A DNA stretch of 54,844 nt from Smithella sp. (GTDB lineage: Bacteria > Desulfobacterota > Syntrophia > Syntrophales > Smithellaceae), in NCBI GenBank assembly GCA_012510495.1, contig JAAZHX010000154.1:1-54844 (forward strand). Reading direction: 5' to 3'. The translations under genes were made by a program, and so were the position numbers. Under the pieces are notes generated by a model. That model was not told where the DNA came from. It did no database searches and worked only from the letters and a program-made list of their open reading frames with translations. Shown piece by piece: positions 32,607 to 42,987 of this stretch. Numbering within the stretch: the first letter of the stretch is position 1; each line of letters begins with the position of its first letter.

Positions 32607-33853
32607 GGGTTGGAATATTAACCATCGGCAACGAACTGATGAACGGGCGCGTTGCCGACACGAATTCTTCGTTTATCGCCCGGGAAATGAATCTGCAGGG
32701 CTGGACGGTTGAAACCATGATGTCGGTTAGCGATGACTTCGAAATCATCGCCAACCGGCTGCATTACCTTTTGTCTTTTACGGACGCTGTGATCTGCACG
32801 GGAGGGCTGGGGCCGACGGCCGACGATATCACGACGGCCGCAGTCGCCAGGGCATTCGGTCTGCCCCTGTTTACCGATGAAAAAATTCTGGCCTACCTGA
32901 AAGAGATATTCGCCCGGTTCAATCTGACTTGGACGGACAACAATGCCAAGCAGGCCCTGTTTCCCCGGGGCGCGGAAGTGATTCCCAATCCCGTCGGCAC
33001 GGCCGCGGGATTCGCGCTGCCGGTCAAGGAAAAGCTGGTGATGGTCATTCCCGGCGTCCCCTCTGAAACGCAGCGGATGCTGCCCGAAGGCGTCATTCCC
33101 GTTTTGCGCCGACACTTTCCTCAGCCGGTACAGCACACCGCCAAGCAGACCCTCAAAACCTTCGGTCTGTCCGAGGCGGCTGTGGATCAAAAGCTGGCCT
33201 CTGTAAATTTTAACGCGTTTGGCGTCAGTGTCGGATTTTACCCCGTGTTTCCCGAAAACCATCTGGTGTTGATCGCCCGGTCCGACATTCAGGAACAGGC
33301 GCAAAAAAATCTGCAAAAAGTGCAGGAAGAGGTGGCGGCGCGCCTGGCTGATTTTATTTTTTCCGTGGGCGAGCAAACGCTGGAAGAAACCATCGCTGCG
33401 GAACTGACCCAAAAGAGACTGACCATCGCCGTTGCGGAATCCTGCACGGGAGGTTTGATTGCCGACCGTCTTACCGATGTTTCCGGCAGCTCCGTTTATT
33501 TTGAACGCGGTCTCATCGCCTACAGCAATGAAGCCAAAATCAGCATGCTGGACATTCCCGTCGACATCATTGAAAAGCACGGCGCCGTGAGCGAAGAAAC
33601 CGCGCGGCTAATGGCCGAAGGCGTCCGCCGGCTGGCGGGAACGAATCTGGGCCTTGCTTCCACCGGCATTGCGGGGCCCGCCGGCGGCACAAAGGAAAAA
33701 CCTGTCGGGACGGTTTACATCGCGCTGGCCGACGGCGCGCAAACGATTTGCCGTCGGTACGCATATCGCTGGGACCGCAGGAGAAACAAGCTGATCTCCT
33801 CCGAGGCGGCGCTGATGATGCTGAGACATTATTTACAGGAGATGCCCTCTTGA
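32603..33853 (+). CDS. cinA: CinA family protein (NMN deamidase / ADP-ribose pyrophosphatase)
   Basis: A 416-residue two-domain protein. The N-terminal MoaB/MogA-like COG1058 domain (RVGILTIGNELMNGRVADTN, CTGGLGPTADDITT) hydrolyses ADP-ribose in characterised members. The C-terminal PncC domain (VAESCTGGLIADRLTDVSGSS, STGIAGPAGGTKEKPVGTVY) deamidates NMN. The ATG at 32603 overlaps the pgpA stop. cinA next to recA is a known arrangement in several bacteria. Confidence 0.93.
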   Translation: MRVGILTIGNELMNGRVADTNSSFIAREMNLQGWTVETMMSVSDDFEIIANRLHYLLSFTDAVICTGGLGPTADDITTAAVARAFGLPLFTDEKILAYLKEIFARFNLTWTDNNAKQALFPRGAEVIPNPVGTAAGFALPVKEKLVMVIPGVPSETQRMLPEGVIPVLRRHFPQPVQHTAKQTLKTFGLSEAAVDQKLASVNFNAFGVSVGFYPVFPENHLVLIARSDIQEQAQKNLQKVQEEVAARLADFIFSVGEQTLEETIAAELTQKRLTIAVAESCTGGLIADRLTDVSGSSVYFERGLIAYSNEAKISMLDIPVDIIEKHGAVSEETARLMAEGVRRLAGTNLGLASTGIAGPAGGTKEKPVGTVYIALADGAQTICRRYAYRWDRRRNKLISSEAALMMLRHYLQEMPS

Positions 33854-33876
33854 CGGCAAATCGTCACAAAGGAAAA

Positions 33877-33984
33877 ATGCAGCGCGCGTCTTCCGGCGCG
33901 CCGTGTATGGCGGGTCTGATGACCCGCGACTGCGGGTTCAATGATCTATCGATCTTCATGGAACAAGATCAGGAAAAATTTTGA
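33877..33984 (+). CDS. Candidate small ORF before thpR
   Basis: A 35-codon frame starts at ATG 33877, three bases after AAAGGA. It encodes MQRASSGAPCMAGLMTRDC then GFNDLSIFMEQDQEKF, and its TGA overlaps the thpR ATG (TGATG). The overlap suggests translational coupling. No family is recognised, and the spacing of the ribosome site is short. It fills the 130-base gap between cinA and thpR. Confidence 0.35.
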   Translation: MQRASSGAPCMAGLMTRDCGFNDLSIFMEQDQEKF

Positions 33985-34568
33985 TGTTGAATTCCGAAAA
34001 AAACATCCGGGCCTTCCTGGCCGTCGAGCCGCCGGAAGAGATTTTGCAGGCGGTGATTCGCCTGCAGGAAAAACTAAAACAAGAAATACGAGGCAGGCTG
34101 AGCTGGACGAGGCCCGGTGGACAGCACCTGACCTTGAAATTTTTCGGCGATGTATCGAAAGACGATGTTGACTCCATCGGCCGGGTCGCGCAAGACCTCC
34201 TGAAATCCGGCGCGTCTCTGAATCTGCAAATTGAAAAACTGGGTGTGTTCCCGGATGCCCGCAAGCCGCGGGTCCTCTGGTGCGGAACAGCAGGCGACGT
34301 GGAAAAGCTCGCCGCGCTGCACAAACAGCTCGAAGCGGATTTCATCGAGATCGGCTTTCCGAAAGAAGACCGCCCTTTCCGGGCGCACCTGACGCTGGCC
34401 CGCGTCAAAGAGCCGCGCCGGCCCGTGGGAATGGACGAGGCCCTGCAAAAATACAGGGATTTTTCCACAGGTGTTTTTGCCGTCCGCGAATTGATTTTAT
34501 TTCAAAGCAAACTGACGCCGCAGGGCGCGATTTATACCCGGCTGGCGACGTTTCCGCTGGAGAGCTGA
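33984..34568 (+). CDS. thpR: RNA 2',3'-cyclic phosphodiesterase (2H family)
   Basis: A 194-residue 2H phosphoesterase (LigT/ThpR) that opens 2',3'-cyclic phosphates. Both HxT/S signatures are present: HLTLKFFGDV and HLTLARVKEP. The ATG at 33984 has AGGA nine bases upstream and overlaps the stop of the small ORF. A TTG one codon earlier is less likely. It is in the pgpA-cinA-thpR-recA unit. Confidence 0.92.
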   Translation: MLNSEKNIRAFLAVEPPEEILQAVIRLQEKLKQEIRGRLSWTRPGGQHLTLKFFGDVSKDDVDSIGRVAQDLLKSGASLNLQIEKLGVFPDARKPRVLWCGTAGDVEKLAALHKQLEADFIEIGFPKEDRPFRAHLTLARVKEPRRPVGMDEALQKYRDFSTGVFAVRELILFQSKLTPQGAIYTRLATFPLES

Positions 34569-34658
34569 TTCCGCAGGGAACAGCGGGTGACCTTCAGGTT
34601 ATCGCGACGTTTCCTGCAAAGCTATATAAAAAATAACCCAGACGAGGAGGATATCAAA

Positions 34659-35675
34659 ATGTGCGCAGATATGGACAGGTCAAAAGCCGTGGATTTGGCG
34701 ATTTCGCAGATTGAACGGCAGTTCGGCAAGGGATCGATCATGAAACTGGGCAGCCACGAGAGCGTGGCCGACGTGCCGGCCATCTCCACCGGCTCGTTGA
34801 GCCTCGATATCGCGCTGGGAACCTTCGGCGTTCCGCGCGGCCGCGTGATTGAAATCTACGGGCCGGAATCAGGCGGCAAAACGACGCTGGCGCTGCACAT
34901 CGTGGCCGAAGCGCAAAAAAAGGGCGGCATCGCCGCCTACATTGACGCCGAGCACGCCCTCGACGTGCTGTACGCCAAAAATATCGGCGTGAACACCGAC
35001 GAACTCCTTATCTCTCAGCCGGACACGGGCGAGCAGGCGCTGGAAATCGCGGAGACGCTTGTGCGCAGCGGCGCGCTGGATGTCCTGGTCGTGGATTCCG
35101 TGGCGGCGCTGGTCCCCAGAGCCGAGCTGGAAGGAGAAATGGGCGACGCCCAGATGGGGCTTCAGGCCAGACTCATGTCGCAAGCCCTGCGCAAACTGAC
35201 CGGCTCTATCAGCAAATCGAAAACCACCGTGATCTTCATTAACCAGCTGCGCATGAAAATCGGCGTGTTCTTCGGCAATCCCGAGACGACCACCGGCGGC
35301 AACGCGCTGAAGTTTTATTCGTCCCAGCGCCTCGATATCCGCAAAATGACTTCGATCAAGAACGGTCAGGATGTCGTCGGCTTCCGGACCAGGGTCAAGG
35401 TCGTGAAAAATAAAATGGCCCCGCCCTTCCGAGAGGCGGAATTCGACATCATTTTCGGCGAAGGCATTTCCCGCGAGGGCGATGTTCTCGATCTGGCCGC
35501 GGCAAACGGCATCATTGAAAAAAGCGGCGCCTGGTATTCCTACGGCGGCGACCGGATCGGCCAGGGACGGGACAACTCCCGGATATTCCTGAAGGAAAAC
35601 CCGGATATTCTGGCGGCGGTGGAAAAGGCCGTCCGGGAAAAGATGGGCATCATTGTCAAAGATAAGGAAGAATAG
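34659..35675 (+). CDS. recA: Recombinase RecA
   Basis: A 338-residue DNA strand-exchange ATPase and SOS co-protease. Visible motifs are Walker [10 protein letters not shown], Walker [10 protein letters not shown], the L1 region [20 protein letters not shown] and L2 [17 protein letters not shown]. The C-terminus is complete. GAGGAGG stands eight bases before the ATG. recX follows immediately. The LexA-like site far upstream at pgpA could control it, unless a closer promoter in the 90-base gap after thpR exists. Confidence 0.97.
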   Translation: MCADMDRSKAVDLAISQIERQFGKGSIMKLGSHESVADVPAISTGSLSLDIALGTFGVPRGRVIEIYGPESGGKTTLALHIVAEAQKKGGIAAYIDAEHALDVLYAKNIGVNTDELLISQPDTGEQALEIAETLVRSGALDVLVVDSVAALVPRAELEGEMGDAQMGLQARLMSQALRKLTGSISKSKTTVIFINQLRMKIGVFFGNPETTTGGNALKFYSSQRLDIRKMTSIKNGQDVVGFRTRVKVVKNKMAPPFREAEFDIIFGEGISREGDVLDLAAANGIIEKSGAWYSYGGDRIGQGRDNSRIFLKENPDILAAVEKAVREKMGIIVKDKEE

Positions 35676-35676
35676 C

Positions 35677-36162
35677 GTGAAAGCTCTGGATCCGGAGGCA
35701 GCCAGGCACAAAGCGTATCAGCTTTTATCACTGCGTCCGCACTCGGAGCGCGAGCTGGAAAAAAAGCTGCTGGGAAAAGGCTTTGCCAAGACCATCGTAA
35801 AAGAAGCGCTGGAAAAACTTCATGAATTGAAGTATCTCAACGACGCCTCTTTCGCCAACGGCCGGGCGCGCTATCTGGCGACAGGCAAGCTCTGGGGAAA
35901 CCGCAAAATAGCGGCCTGCCTGCGGGAAAAGGGCGTGGACGACTTCTTGATTGACGATGCAATTACTGCCGCACGCCGGGAGCTGTCCGAAGAAGAGGCC
36001 ATCGTTCTGTGGCTGAAGAAGAAGGTGTCCAAAGGGCAGCCGGACAGGAAAGAAAAACAAAAAATCTTTCAAAGCCTGATGGGACGGGGCTTCCCGCCGG
36101 GCCTGATTTTAACGATACTGAGAAAGCCAGCGGAGGAAGAAGCAGATGGTGAAAACGGGTGA
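35677..36162 (+). CDS. recX: RecX regulatory protein
   Basis: A 161-residue helical modulator of RecA filaments. The repeats fit RecX: AYQLLSLRPHSERELEKKLLGKGF, LKYLNDASFANGRARYLATGKLWGNRKI and LREKGVDDFLIDDAI. It starts with GTG at 35677, directly after recA, with AAGGAAG upstream, and overlaps alaS by 17 bases. The recA-recX-alaS order is widely conserved. Confidence 0.92.
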   Translation: MKALDPEAARHKAYQLLSLRPHSERELEKKLLGKGFAKTIVKEALEKLHELKYLNDASFANGRARYLATGKLWGNRKIAACLREKGVDDFLIDDAITAARRELSEEEAIVLWLKKKVSKGQPDRKEKQKIFQSLMGRGFPPGLILTILRKPAEEEADGENG

Positions 36163-38788
36163 CGCGATACGGGAGAGCTTCCTGAAATTTTTTGAGAGCA
36201 AAGGGCACACACGGGTGGCGAGTTCCTCGCTGATTCCCAGGGACGATCCCTCGCTGCTTTTTACCAACGCGGGCATGGTGCAGTTTAAAAACTCTTTTCT
36301 GGGTCTGGAAAACCGGGGCTATACCCGTGCTGTCACCTGTCAGAAATGCGTGCGTGCCGGCGGCAAGCACAACGATCTGGAAAACGTCGGCGTCACTGCC
36401 CGCCACCACACCTTTTTTGAAATGCTGGGCAACTTCTCTTTCGGCGACTATTTCAAGGAGGACGCCATTGCCTGGGCATGGGAATATCTCACCGCCGTGG
36501 TCCGGCTCCCCAAAGAAAAACTCTGGGTGACCATTTATGAAAACGACGATGAGGCATTCGCCATCTGGCATGAAAAAATGAAAGTGCCGGCCGACCGCAT
36601 CGTCCGGATGGGCGAAAAAAGCAATTTCTGGATGATGGGTGAAACCGGTCCCTGTGGCCCCTGCTCCGAAATCATTTTCGACCAGGGAGAAGGAGCCGGC
36701 TGCGGACGGCCCGAATGCGACATTTTCTGCGAATGCGACCGCCACCTGGAAATCTGGAACAATGTCTTCACGCAGTTCGACCGCGATGCGTCGGGTAAAC
36801 TGACGCCGCTCCCCAAGCCCAACATCGATACGGGCATGGGGCTCGAGCGCCTCACGGCCATCATCCAGGGCGTTAAAAGCAACTACGACACGGATCTGTT
36901 TACGCCGATTCTGCGTTTTGTTGAAAAGACCTCCGGCAAAACCTGCGGCAAAAACGCCGACGACGATATTGCCATCCGCGTGATCGCCGACCACAGCCGG
37001 GCCCTCACCTTTCTGATCGGCGACGGCATTTTACCGTCCAACGAAGGCCGCGGCTACGTGCTGAGAAGAATTTTGCGCCGCGCCGCGCGCCACGGCAAAA
37101 TGCTCGGCATCGGCAAGCCGTTTTTAAACGAAGCCGCGATGGTCGTCATCGATATGATGAAATACACGTATCCCGATCTGGCCGACAAAGCGTCTTACAT
37201 CACCCGCGTAATCCTCAACGAAGAGCAGCGCTTCATGGAAACGCTCGACGCGGGCCTGCGCATTTTGCAGGAGGAAGCGGAAGCGCTCAAAAAAGCGGGA
37301 AAAACCGTTCTGCCCGGTGAGATTATTTTCAAACTGTACGACACCTTCGGCTTCCCCACCGATCTTACGGCGGATATCGTCAAAAAAGACGGGATCACCC
37401 TGGATGCGGAAGGCTTTAAAGCCGAAATGGAGCGCCAGCGCGAACGCGCCCGCGGTGCCTGGAAGGGCAGCGGTGAAGAAGCCATCGCCGAATGCTACCT
37501 CAAGGCGTCAAGCTCCGGTGTGGTGAGCGCTTTTTGCGGCCATGAAACCGTTCACCGGGACGAAGCGAAAGTTACGGCCGTCTTCGTGGATGGCAAATCC
37601 GTCGAAACGGCGCCGTCCGGCCAAAAGGCGGAAATCGTCCTGGATACGACGCCGTTTTACGGGGAATCGGGAGGACAGGCGGGGGATACGGGCTATCTCG
37701 AAGGCAAAGGATTCCGCTTTCATGTGGAGAATACGAAAAAACCCGTTGAGAATTTCATCGTCCATCAGGGCGTTGTCTTGAGCGGGGAAATCAAAGTCGG
37801 TGCCGCGGCCCGCCTGGTTATCGATGTGGAACGGCGCAGAGCCATCGCCGCCAACCACTCCGGTACACACCTCCTGCAGGCAGCGCTCAAAGCTGTGTTG
37901 GGCGATCATATCAAACAGTCCGGGTCGCTGGTCAACGCGGAACGGCTGCGTTTCGACTTCACACATTTTTCCAAAATCAGCGATGAAGAACTGCAGCGTG
38001 TGGAGACCATCGCCAACGACATGATCCGCAAAAACGTCGCCGTGCAAACAGATGTCTGCTCGCTCGATGACGCGCTCAAAACCGGTGCGACGGCGGTATT
38101 TGACGAAAAATACGGCGCGACCGTGCGCATCGTCAAGATGGGAGAAATGAGCATGGAGCTTTGCGGCGGAACGCACGTCGAGCGCACCGGCGACATCGGC
38201 CTCCTGAAAATCATGCATGAATCCGCCATCGCCGCAGGTGTCCGCCGGATCGAAGCGGTAACAGGGAAAGAGGCGGTTTTGCATGTTCAAAAAACCGAAG
38301 AAGAATTAAAACAGACGGCGGGTCTGTTCAAGGCCGGGCATCTGGAAGTGTTCGACCGGGCGGAAAAGCTTTTAAAACAGACGCGGGATCTGGAAAAAGA
38401 AATCGAAGCCCTCAAGGGGAAACTCGCTGCTAAAGACAGCGGTGACCTGATGGGCAGAGTCAAAGAAATCGGCGGCGTGAAAGTGCTGGCCGCGGAAGTG
38501 GCGATAGCCGACGCAAAAACCCTGCGCGATTTCGGCGATAAACTGCGCGACCGGCTCGGCTCCGGCGTCATTCTCCTGGGGAGCAAAGCCGAAGGTAAAG
38601 CGCTGCTGCTGTGCATGGTCACCAAAGACCTGACCGGCAAGTTCTCCGCCGGAAACATCATCAGGGAACTTGCCCCACTCGTCGGCGGCAAGGGCGGAGG
38701 CCGCCCCGACATGGCCCAGGCCGGCGGCACAAAGCCGGAAAATCTGGCGGCCGTATTCCCCGCGCTGGAAAAGCTGCTCACCGCGTAA
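36146..38788 (+). CDS. alaS: Alanyl-tRNA synthetase
   Basis: An 880-residue class II synthetase. The N-terminal catalytic core includes SSSLIPRDDPSLLFTNAGM, TARHHTFFEMLGNFSFGDYF and GMGLERL. The editing domain has the metal motifs HSGTHLL (HxxxH) and CGGTHVERTGD. The C-Ala domain ends GGKGGGRPDMAQAGG. GGAGG lies before the ATG at 36146, within the end of recX. Complete and typical. Confidence 0.97.
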   Translation: MVKTGDAIRESFLKFFESKGHTRVASSSLIPRDDPSLLFTNAGMVQFKNSFLGLENRGYTRAVTCQKCVRAGGKHNDLENVGVTARHHTFFEMLGNFSFGDYFKEDAIAWAWEYLTAVVRLPKEKLWVTIYENDDEAFAIWHEKMKVPADRIVRMGEKSNFWMMGETGPCGPCSEIIFDQGEGAGCGRPECDIFCECDRHLEIWNNVFTQFDRDASGKLTPLPKPNIDTGMGLERLTAIIQGVKSNYDTDLFTPILRFVEKTSGKTCGKNADDDIAIRVIADHSRALTFLIGDGILPSNEGRGYVLRRILRRAARHGKMLGIGKPFLNEAAMVVIDMMKYTYPDLADKASYITRVILNEEQRFMETLDAGLRILQEEAEALKKAGKTVLPGEIIFKLYDTFGFPTDLTADIVKKDGITLDAEGFKAEMERQRERARGAWKGSGEEAIAECYLKASSSGVVSAFCGHETVHRDEAKVTAVFVDGKSVETAPSGQKAEIVLDTTPFYGESGGQAGDTGYLEGKGFRFHVENTKKPVENFIVHQGVVLSGEIKVGAAARLVIDVERRRAIAANHSGTHLLQAALKAVLGDHIKQSGSLVNAERLRFDFTHFSKISDEELQRVETIANDMIRKNVAVQTDVCSLDDALKTGATAVFDEKYGATVRIVKMGEMSMELCGGTHVERTGDIGLLKIMHESAIAAGVRRIEAVTGKEAVLHVQKTEEELKQTAGLFKAGHLEVFDRAEKLLKQTRDLEKEIEALKGKLAAKDSGDLMGRVKEIGGVKVLAAEVAIADAKTLRDFGDKLRDRLGSGVILLGSKAEGKALLLCMVTKDLTGKFSAGNIIRELAPLVGGKGGGRPDMAQAGGTKPENLAAVFPALEKLLTA

Positions 38789-38867
38789 GAAAAAACCGGC
38801 AGACTGGAAGAATAATCCTTTTCGGACGGAAGCATCCTGAAGAAAGATGTAAGAAGAAGGAGGCAAA

Positions 38868-39356
38868 ATGGAATACCAAATCCGGACAGGCGGGAAGGAA
38901 GACATCGATGTGCTGGTGGAGATCATCCGGGATGCTTTTCAGGAGGTGGCCGACCGGTTCGGGCTTACCGAGCAAAACAGCCCGACGCATTCCTCCAACT
39001 GCCGGACCGAATGGCTGATGCGTGAAATCAACCGCGGCGTCGTCTTTTATGTTCTGGAGGCGCAGGGCCGGCCGGTGGGGTGCGTCGCCCTGGAAAAAAT
39101 AAACGACGAGGTCTGTTATCTGGAGCGCCTGGCGGTTTTACCGCGCGAGCAAAAAAAAGGATTCGGGGAAGCGCTGGTAAAGCACGCGTTGTCTCAGGCC
39201 CGTCTTTTGAAGGCGTTCCGCGTCCAAATCGGTATCATCTCGGACGATCACGCATTGCAAAACTGGTATGAAAAACTGGGGTTTGAAGAAGTGGAAAGAA
39301 AAAATTTCCCGAACCTGATTTTTGAGGTTACCTTCATGGCGCACTATTTTTTGTAG
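38868..39356 (+). CDS. GNAT family N-acetyltransferase
   Basis: A 162-residue acetyltransferase with the acetyl-CoA loop PREQKKGFGEALV (Q/R-x-x-G-x-G) and the C-terminal NWYEKLGFEEVERKNF. The substrate is unknown. AAGAAGGAGG stands shortly before the ATG. It is 80 bases after alaS and may be read through from that operon. Confidence 0.87.
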   Translation: MEYQIRTGGKEDIDVLVEIIRDAFQEVADRFGLTEQNSPTHSSNCRTEWLMREINRGVVFYVLEAQGRPVGCVALEKINDEVCYLERLAVLPREQKKGFGEALVKHALSQARLLKAFRVQIGIISDDHALQNWYEKLGFEEVERKNFPNLIFEVTFMAHYFL

Positions 39357-39405
39357 GCACGCCCTTGCAGGAGGAGCCCCGACGGCGGGCGGCTGTCATC
39401 TCCGG

Positions 39406-39553
39406 TCATCGGATGATTTTCTTTTGAATGACAATCCGCGCGGCCGATCCGCCGGCCGTCATGATAAAAAGTTGCGTTTCATTTTGGAGACCGGATGATG
39501 CAATCCTGTTTGCTTCTGCTGTTTCGACCTCCTTTCTCTTTGCAATTTTTCAT
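39406..39553 (-). pseudogene. Small hypothetical gene, apparent one-base frameshift
   Basis: Minus-strand frame ETAEANRIASSGLQNETQLF then IMTAGGSAARIVIQKKIIR ends at TGA 39408-39406. The nearest ATG (39553) is one base out of frame across an A5 run. Removing one A gives a continuous product of about 48 residues. No other start fits. It fills most of the 280-base gap between the GNAT and DedA genes. Family unknown. Confidence 0.4.
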
Positions 39554-39636
39554 GTTGACACCAGCCCCATGAACCCGATATAGGGATGCCCACAAAACAC
39601 TCCCGATGTGTCGCTTTTGAAACGTATAGCAAAGCT

Positions 39637-40296
39637 ATGGATATCATTCTTTTTTTTATAGATGTTCTTATTCACCTCGACCAGTATCTCCCGATGATCA
39701 TCCAAAGTTTTGGCGTGTGGGTGTATGTTATTGCATTTGCGGTTGTATTTTGCGAAACTGGTCTTGTGATAACGCCGGTTCTGCCCGGCGACTCACTGCT
39801 TTTTGCCCTGGGCACGCTGGCCGCTCTGGGCGCGCTGCACGTCGAGGCGCTTTTGATTCTGCTTTGTATCGCGGCCATCGCCGGGGACACGGTCAACTAT
39901 GCCATCGGCCATTACATTGGCCCCAGGGTTTTCCATTACGAAGAAAGCCGGTTTTTTAAAAAGAAATACCTGATCAAAACGCACGAATTTTATGAAAGGC
40001 ACGGTGGAAAGACGATTATTATCGCCCGGTTTATGCCGTTTATCCGCACTTTTGCCCCGTTCGTCGCGGGGATCGGGGCGATGAGCTATCCCCGCTTTAT
40101 TGTGTACAATGTTATCGGCGGCATCTCCTGGGTGGTCATTTTCCTCCTGGGGGGGTACTTTTTCGGCAATATCCCGGCCGTTAAAACAAATTTTACTGTT
40201 GTCATTGTCGCGATTGTCATCATTTCCGTCATGCCGGGTTTCATGGCGTACTTCCGACAAAAATATTTTGCCCAGAAAGCAGAAGGTGGATCATGA
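39637..40296 (+). CDS. DedA family membrane protein
   Basis: A 219-residue integral membrane protein of the DedA/VTT superfamily. Hallmarks are FCETGLVITPVLPGDSLLF, AGDTVNYAIGHYIGP and the re-entrant segment RFMPFIRTFAPFVAGIG. Family members are linked to lipid (undecaprenyl phosphate or phospholipid) scrambling and membrane homeostasis. The start at 39637 precedes the first helix; its ribosome site is weak. It overlaps the next gene (ATGA). Confidence 0.9.
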   Translation: MDIILFFIDVLIHLDQYLPMIIQSFGVWVYVIAFAVVFCETGLVITPVLPGDSLLFALGTLAALGALHVEALLILLCIAAIAGDTVNYAIGHYIGPRVFHYEESRFFKKKYLIKTHEFYERHGGKTIIIARFMPFIRTFAPFVAGIGAMSYPRFIVYNVIGGISWVVIFLLGGYFFGNIPAVKTNFTVVIVAIVIISVMPGFMAYFRQKYFAQKAEGGS

Positions 40297-41156
40297 AAGT
40301 AAAAATTGCCGCGCTTGCCGCCATCGCCCTTGTGCTTTTGCCGTCGTACGCCGATGCTGCAAATATTGTCAAAGCAGGCAGTGATATTCTTGTGGAAGAG
40401 GGACAGATCGTGAACAATGTCGCCGTCATCGGCGGACAGATCACGGTCAACGGGCTTGTGGAGAACAATGTTCTGGCCATTGCCGGCTCGGTGGTTTTGA
40501 CCAACAAAGCCGTTGTCCGGGGCAAAGTGATTGTCCTGGGGGGCGTTATGGTCAGAGGTAGCGGTTCCACTGTTTTCGGCGACGTCACGGAAGTCAACGC
40601 TTCCACCATGTCGGAAGCTTTTCAGTCGGCCATGCGCGGCGAGCTGGAAGGCTGGTCGCTGATTTTAAATGTGGTCTCCATTTGCTTTTTCGCTATCATT
40701 CTGATGATTGCGCTGATCATGACCCTGCTCGTTCCCCGCCACCTGACCCTGGTGACTGACGCCATTGCGGCGAACCGGCTCAGGGCCTTCTTCCTCGGTA
40801 TTTTGGCGACGCTGATGATCGCGCCCCTGTTTATGCTGCTGGCCATTTCCATTATCGGCATCTTTTTGATCCCGCTTGCTTTCACGGCGCTGCTGCTGGC
40901 CGTCATCATCGGTTTCATCGCATCCGGCGCGATTCTGGGCCATTGGATCATTTCCAGAATCTTTCGTGGGCACAGGAAATCGCTGGTGAAAGAAACGCTG
41001 GTGGGATTGAGCCTGTTGTGGCTCCTGGGATGGATACCCCTCTATATCGGAATGACCATCAAGGTTTTCGCCATCACCATCGGGCTGGGCGGCGTCCTGT
41101 TGAGCTTCAGCCGCAAAACCGTCAGGCCGATAGAAAATCGAGCGCCATCCGATTGA
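40293..41156 (+). CDS. Exported polymer-forming repeat protein with membrane helices
   Basis: A 287-residue protein with a signal peptide (AALAAIALVLLPSYADA). About 90 residues of short hexapeptide-like beta-helix repeats follow (NNVAVIGGQITVNGLVENNV, GKVIVLGGVMVRGSG), like bactofilin domains. At least four hydrophobic helices follow from residue 125 on. The ATG overlaps the DedA stop, so the two are coupled. The beta-helix would lie in the periplasm. The function may be structural or in envelope transport; I cannot assign it. Confidence 0.8.
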   Translation: MKVKIAALAAIALVLLPSYADAANIVKAGSDILVEEGQIVNNVAVIGGQITVNGLVENNVLAIAGSVVLTNKAVVRGKVIVLGGVMVRGSGSTVFGDVTEVNASTMSEAFQSAMRGELEGWSLILNVVSICFFAIILMIALIMTLLVPRHLTLVTDAIAANRLRAFFLGILATLMIAPLFMLLAISIIGIFLIPLAFTALLLAVIIGFIASGAILGHWIISRIFRGHRKSLVKETLVGLSLLWLLGWIPLYIGMTIKVFAITIGLGGVLLSFSRKTVRPIENRAPSD

Positions 41157-41235
41157 ACCGGTCCGGATTCTGAAGGTGCAGGGCGTGTCCGAAATCTCCC
41201 GGCTTGTGGCTGAAAACGCCCGCCAGGCCGCAGGA

Positions 41236-42171
<936 letters not shown>

Positions 42172-42203
42172 TTATACTCTCCCGATATTTTTTATTGCAA
42201 AGT

Positions 42204-42360
42204 TGACGGTCTCGTACAAAGTAATTCAAGTCGTCACCCCGGCGAAGACCGGAGTCCATAACCCACTGTGATTACTGGATACCGGCCCCCCGACTTCTCG
42301 AGGGCAGGCTTCGCCGGTATGACTAAAAGGCGCCGAAATTGACTTTTTACGAGTTCATCA
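42204..42360. repeat. MITE-like repeat, copy A (157 bp)
   Basis: Starts TGACGGTCTCGTACAAAGTA and ends in ACTTTTTACGAGTTCATCA. The two ends are imperfect inverted repeats of about 19 bases. The inner part includes ACTTCTCGAGGGCAGGCTTC. Copy B at 53460 is nearly identical but lacks about 33 inner bases. It lies in the 257-base gap between mdh and cobU. Confidence 0.85.
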
Positions 42361-42425
42361 AAGCTCGTCGATGAATTGCTTTGCCCCTATAATAAAACCG
42401 ACAATTAAGCAACCGCCCGCCCTGA

Positions 42426-42980
42426 CTATTTGATCACCATCGGAATTCCCGCGACCATCAGGATCACGCGCGCCGCTTTCTGCGCGAGGGTCTGGTTGGC
42501 GCGGCCCAGCGCATCGCGGTAGAGGCGCCCCAGCGGATAGGGAGGCACGAGGCCCAGGCCCACTTCGTTGGAAACGACGAGCCACCGGCCGCCCAGGCGG
42601 GCCTGCGCGGCAACGAGCTCATCCATTTCGGCGCGGACTTTCTCCATTACGGTGTCTTCGGACGAGTTTTCGGGAAGAAACAGCAGGATGTTGTTGACCA
42701 GAAGCGTGATGCAATCGACGATGACCACGGCGGTCCCGGTTTTTTGAAGGCTGCGGCCGATGTCCATCGGCAGTTCGAGCGTCTGCCAGTCGGCGGGGCG
42801 CGACGCCCGGTGGCGGCGGATGCGCAACGCCATTTCCTCATCGCCAGCCGCGGCGGTGGCGATAAAAAGCACGGGCTTTCCCGACTCGCGGGCGGTTTGT
42901 TCGGCAAACGTGCTTTTCCCGCTGCGGGCGCCGCCCAGGATGAGCGTCATGCCATTTTCCGGAATTTCAGCAATCATCAT
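42426..42980 (-). CDS. cobU: Adenosylcobinamide kinase/guanylyltransferase
   Basis: A 184-residue bifunctional enzyme that phosphorylates adenosylcobinamide and transfers GMP to it. The P-loop is LILGGARSGKSTFAE. Later motifs are HRASRPADWQTLE, VVIVDCITLLVNN, VVSNEVGLGLVPPYPLGRLYRDALG and NQTLAQKA. GAGGG precedes the ATG. It is the last gene of the cobamide cluster, 7 bases after cbiR. Confidence 0.94.
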   Translation of the reverse strand: MMIAEIPENGMTLILGGARSGKSTFAEQTARESGKPVLFIATAAAGDEEMALRIRRHRASRPADWQTLELPMDIGRSLQKTGTAVVIVDCITLLVNNILLFLPENSSEDTVMEKVRAEMDELVAAQARLGGRWLVVSNEVGLGLVPPYPLGRLYRDALGRANQTLAQKAARVILMVAGIPMVIK

Positions 42981-42987
42981 TTATCCC

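Noticed and set aside
42204-42360. CRISPR or tRNA in the repeat-rich gap
   Set aside because: There is no regular spacing of repeats and no cloverleaf; it is explained by the MITE-like element.
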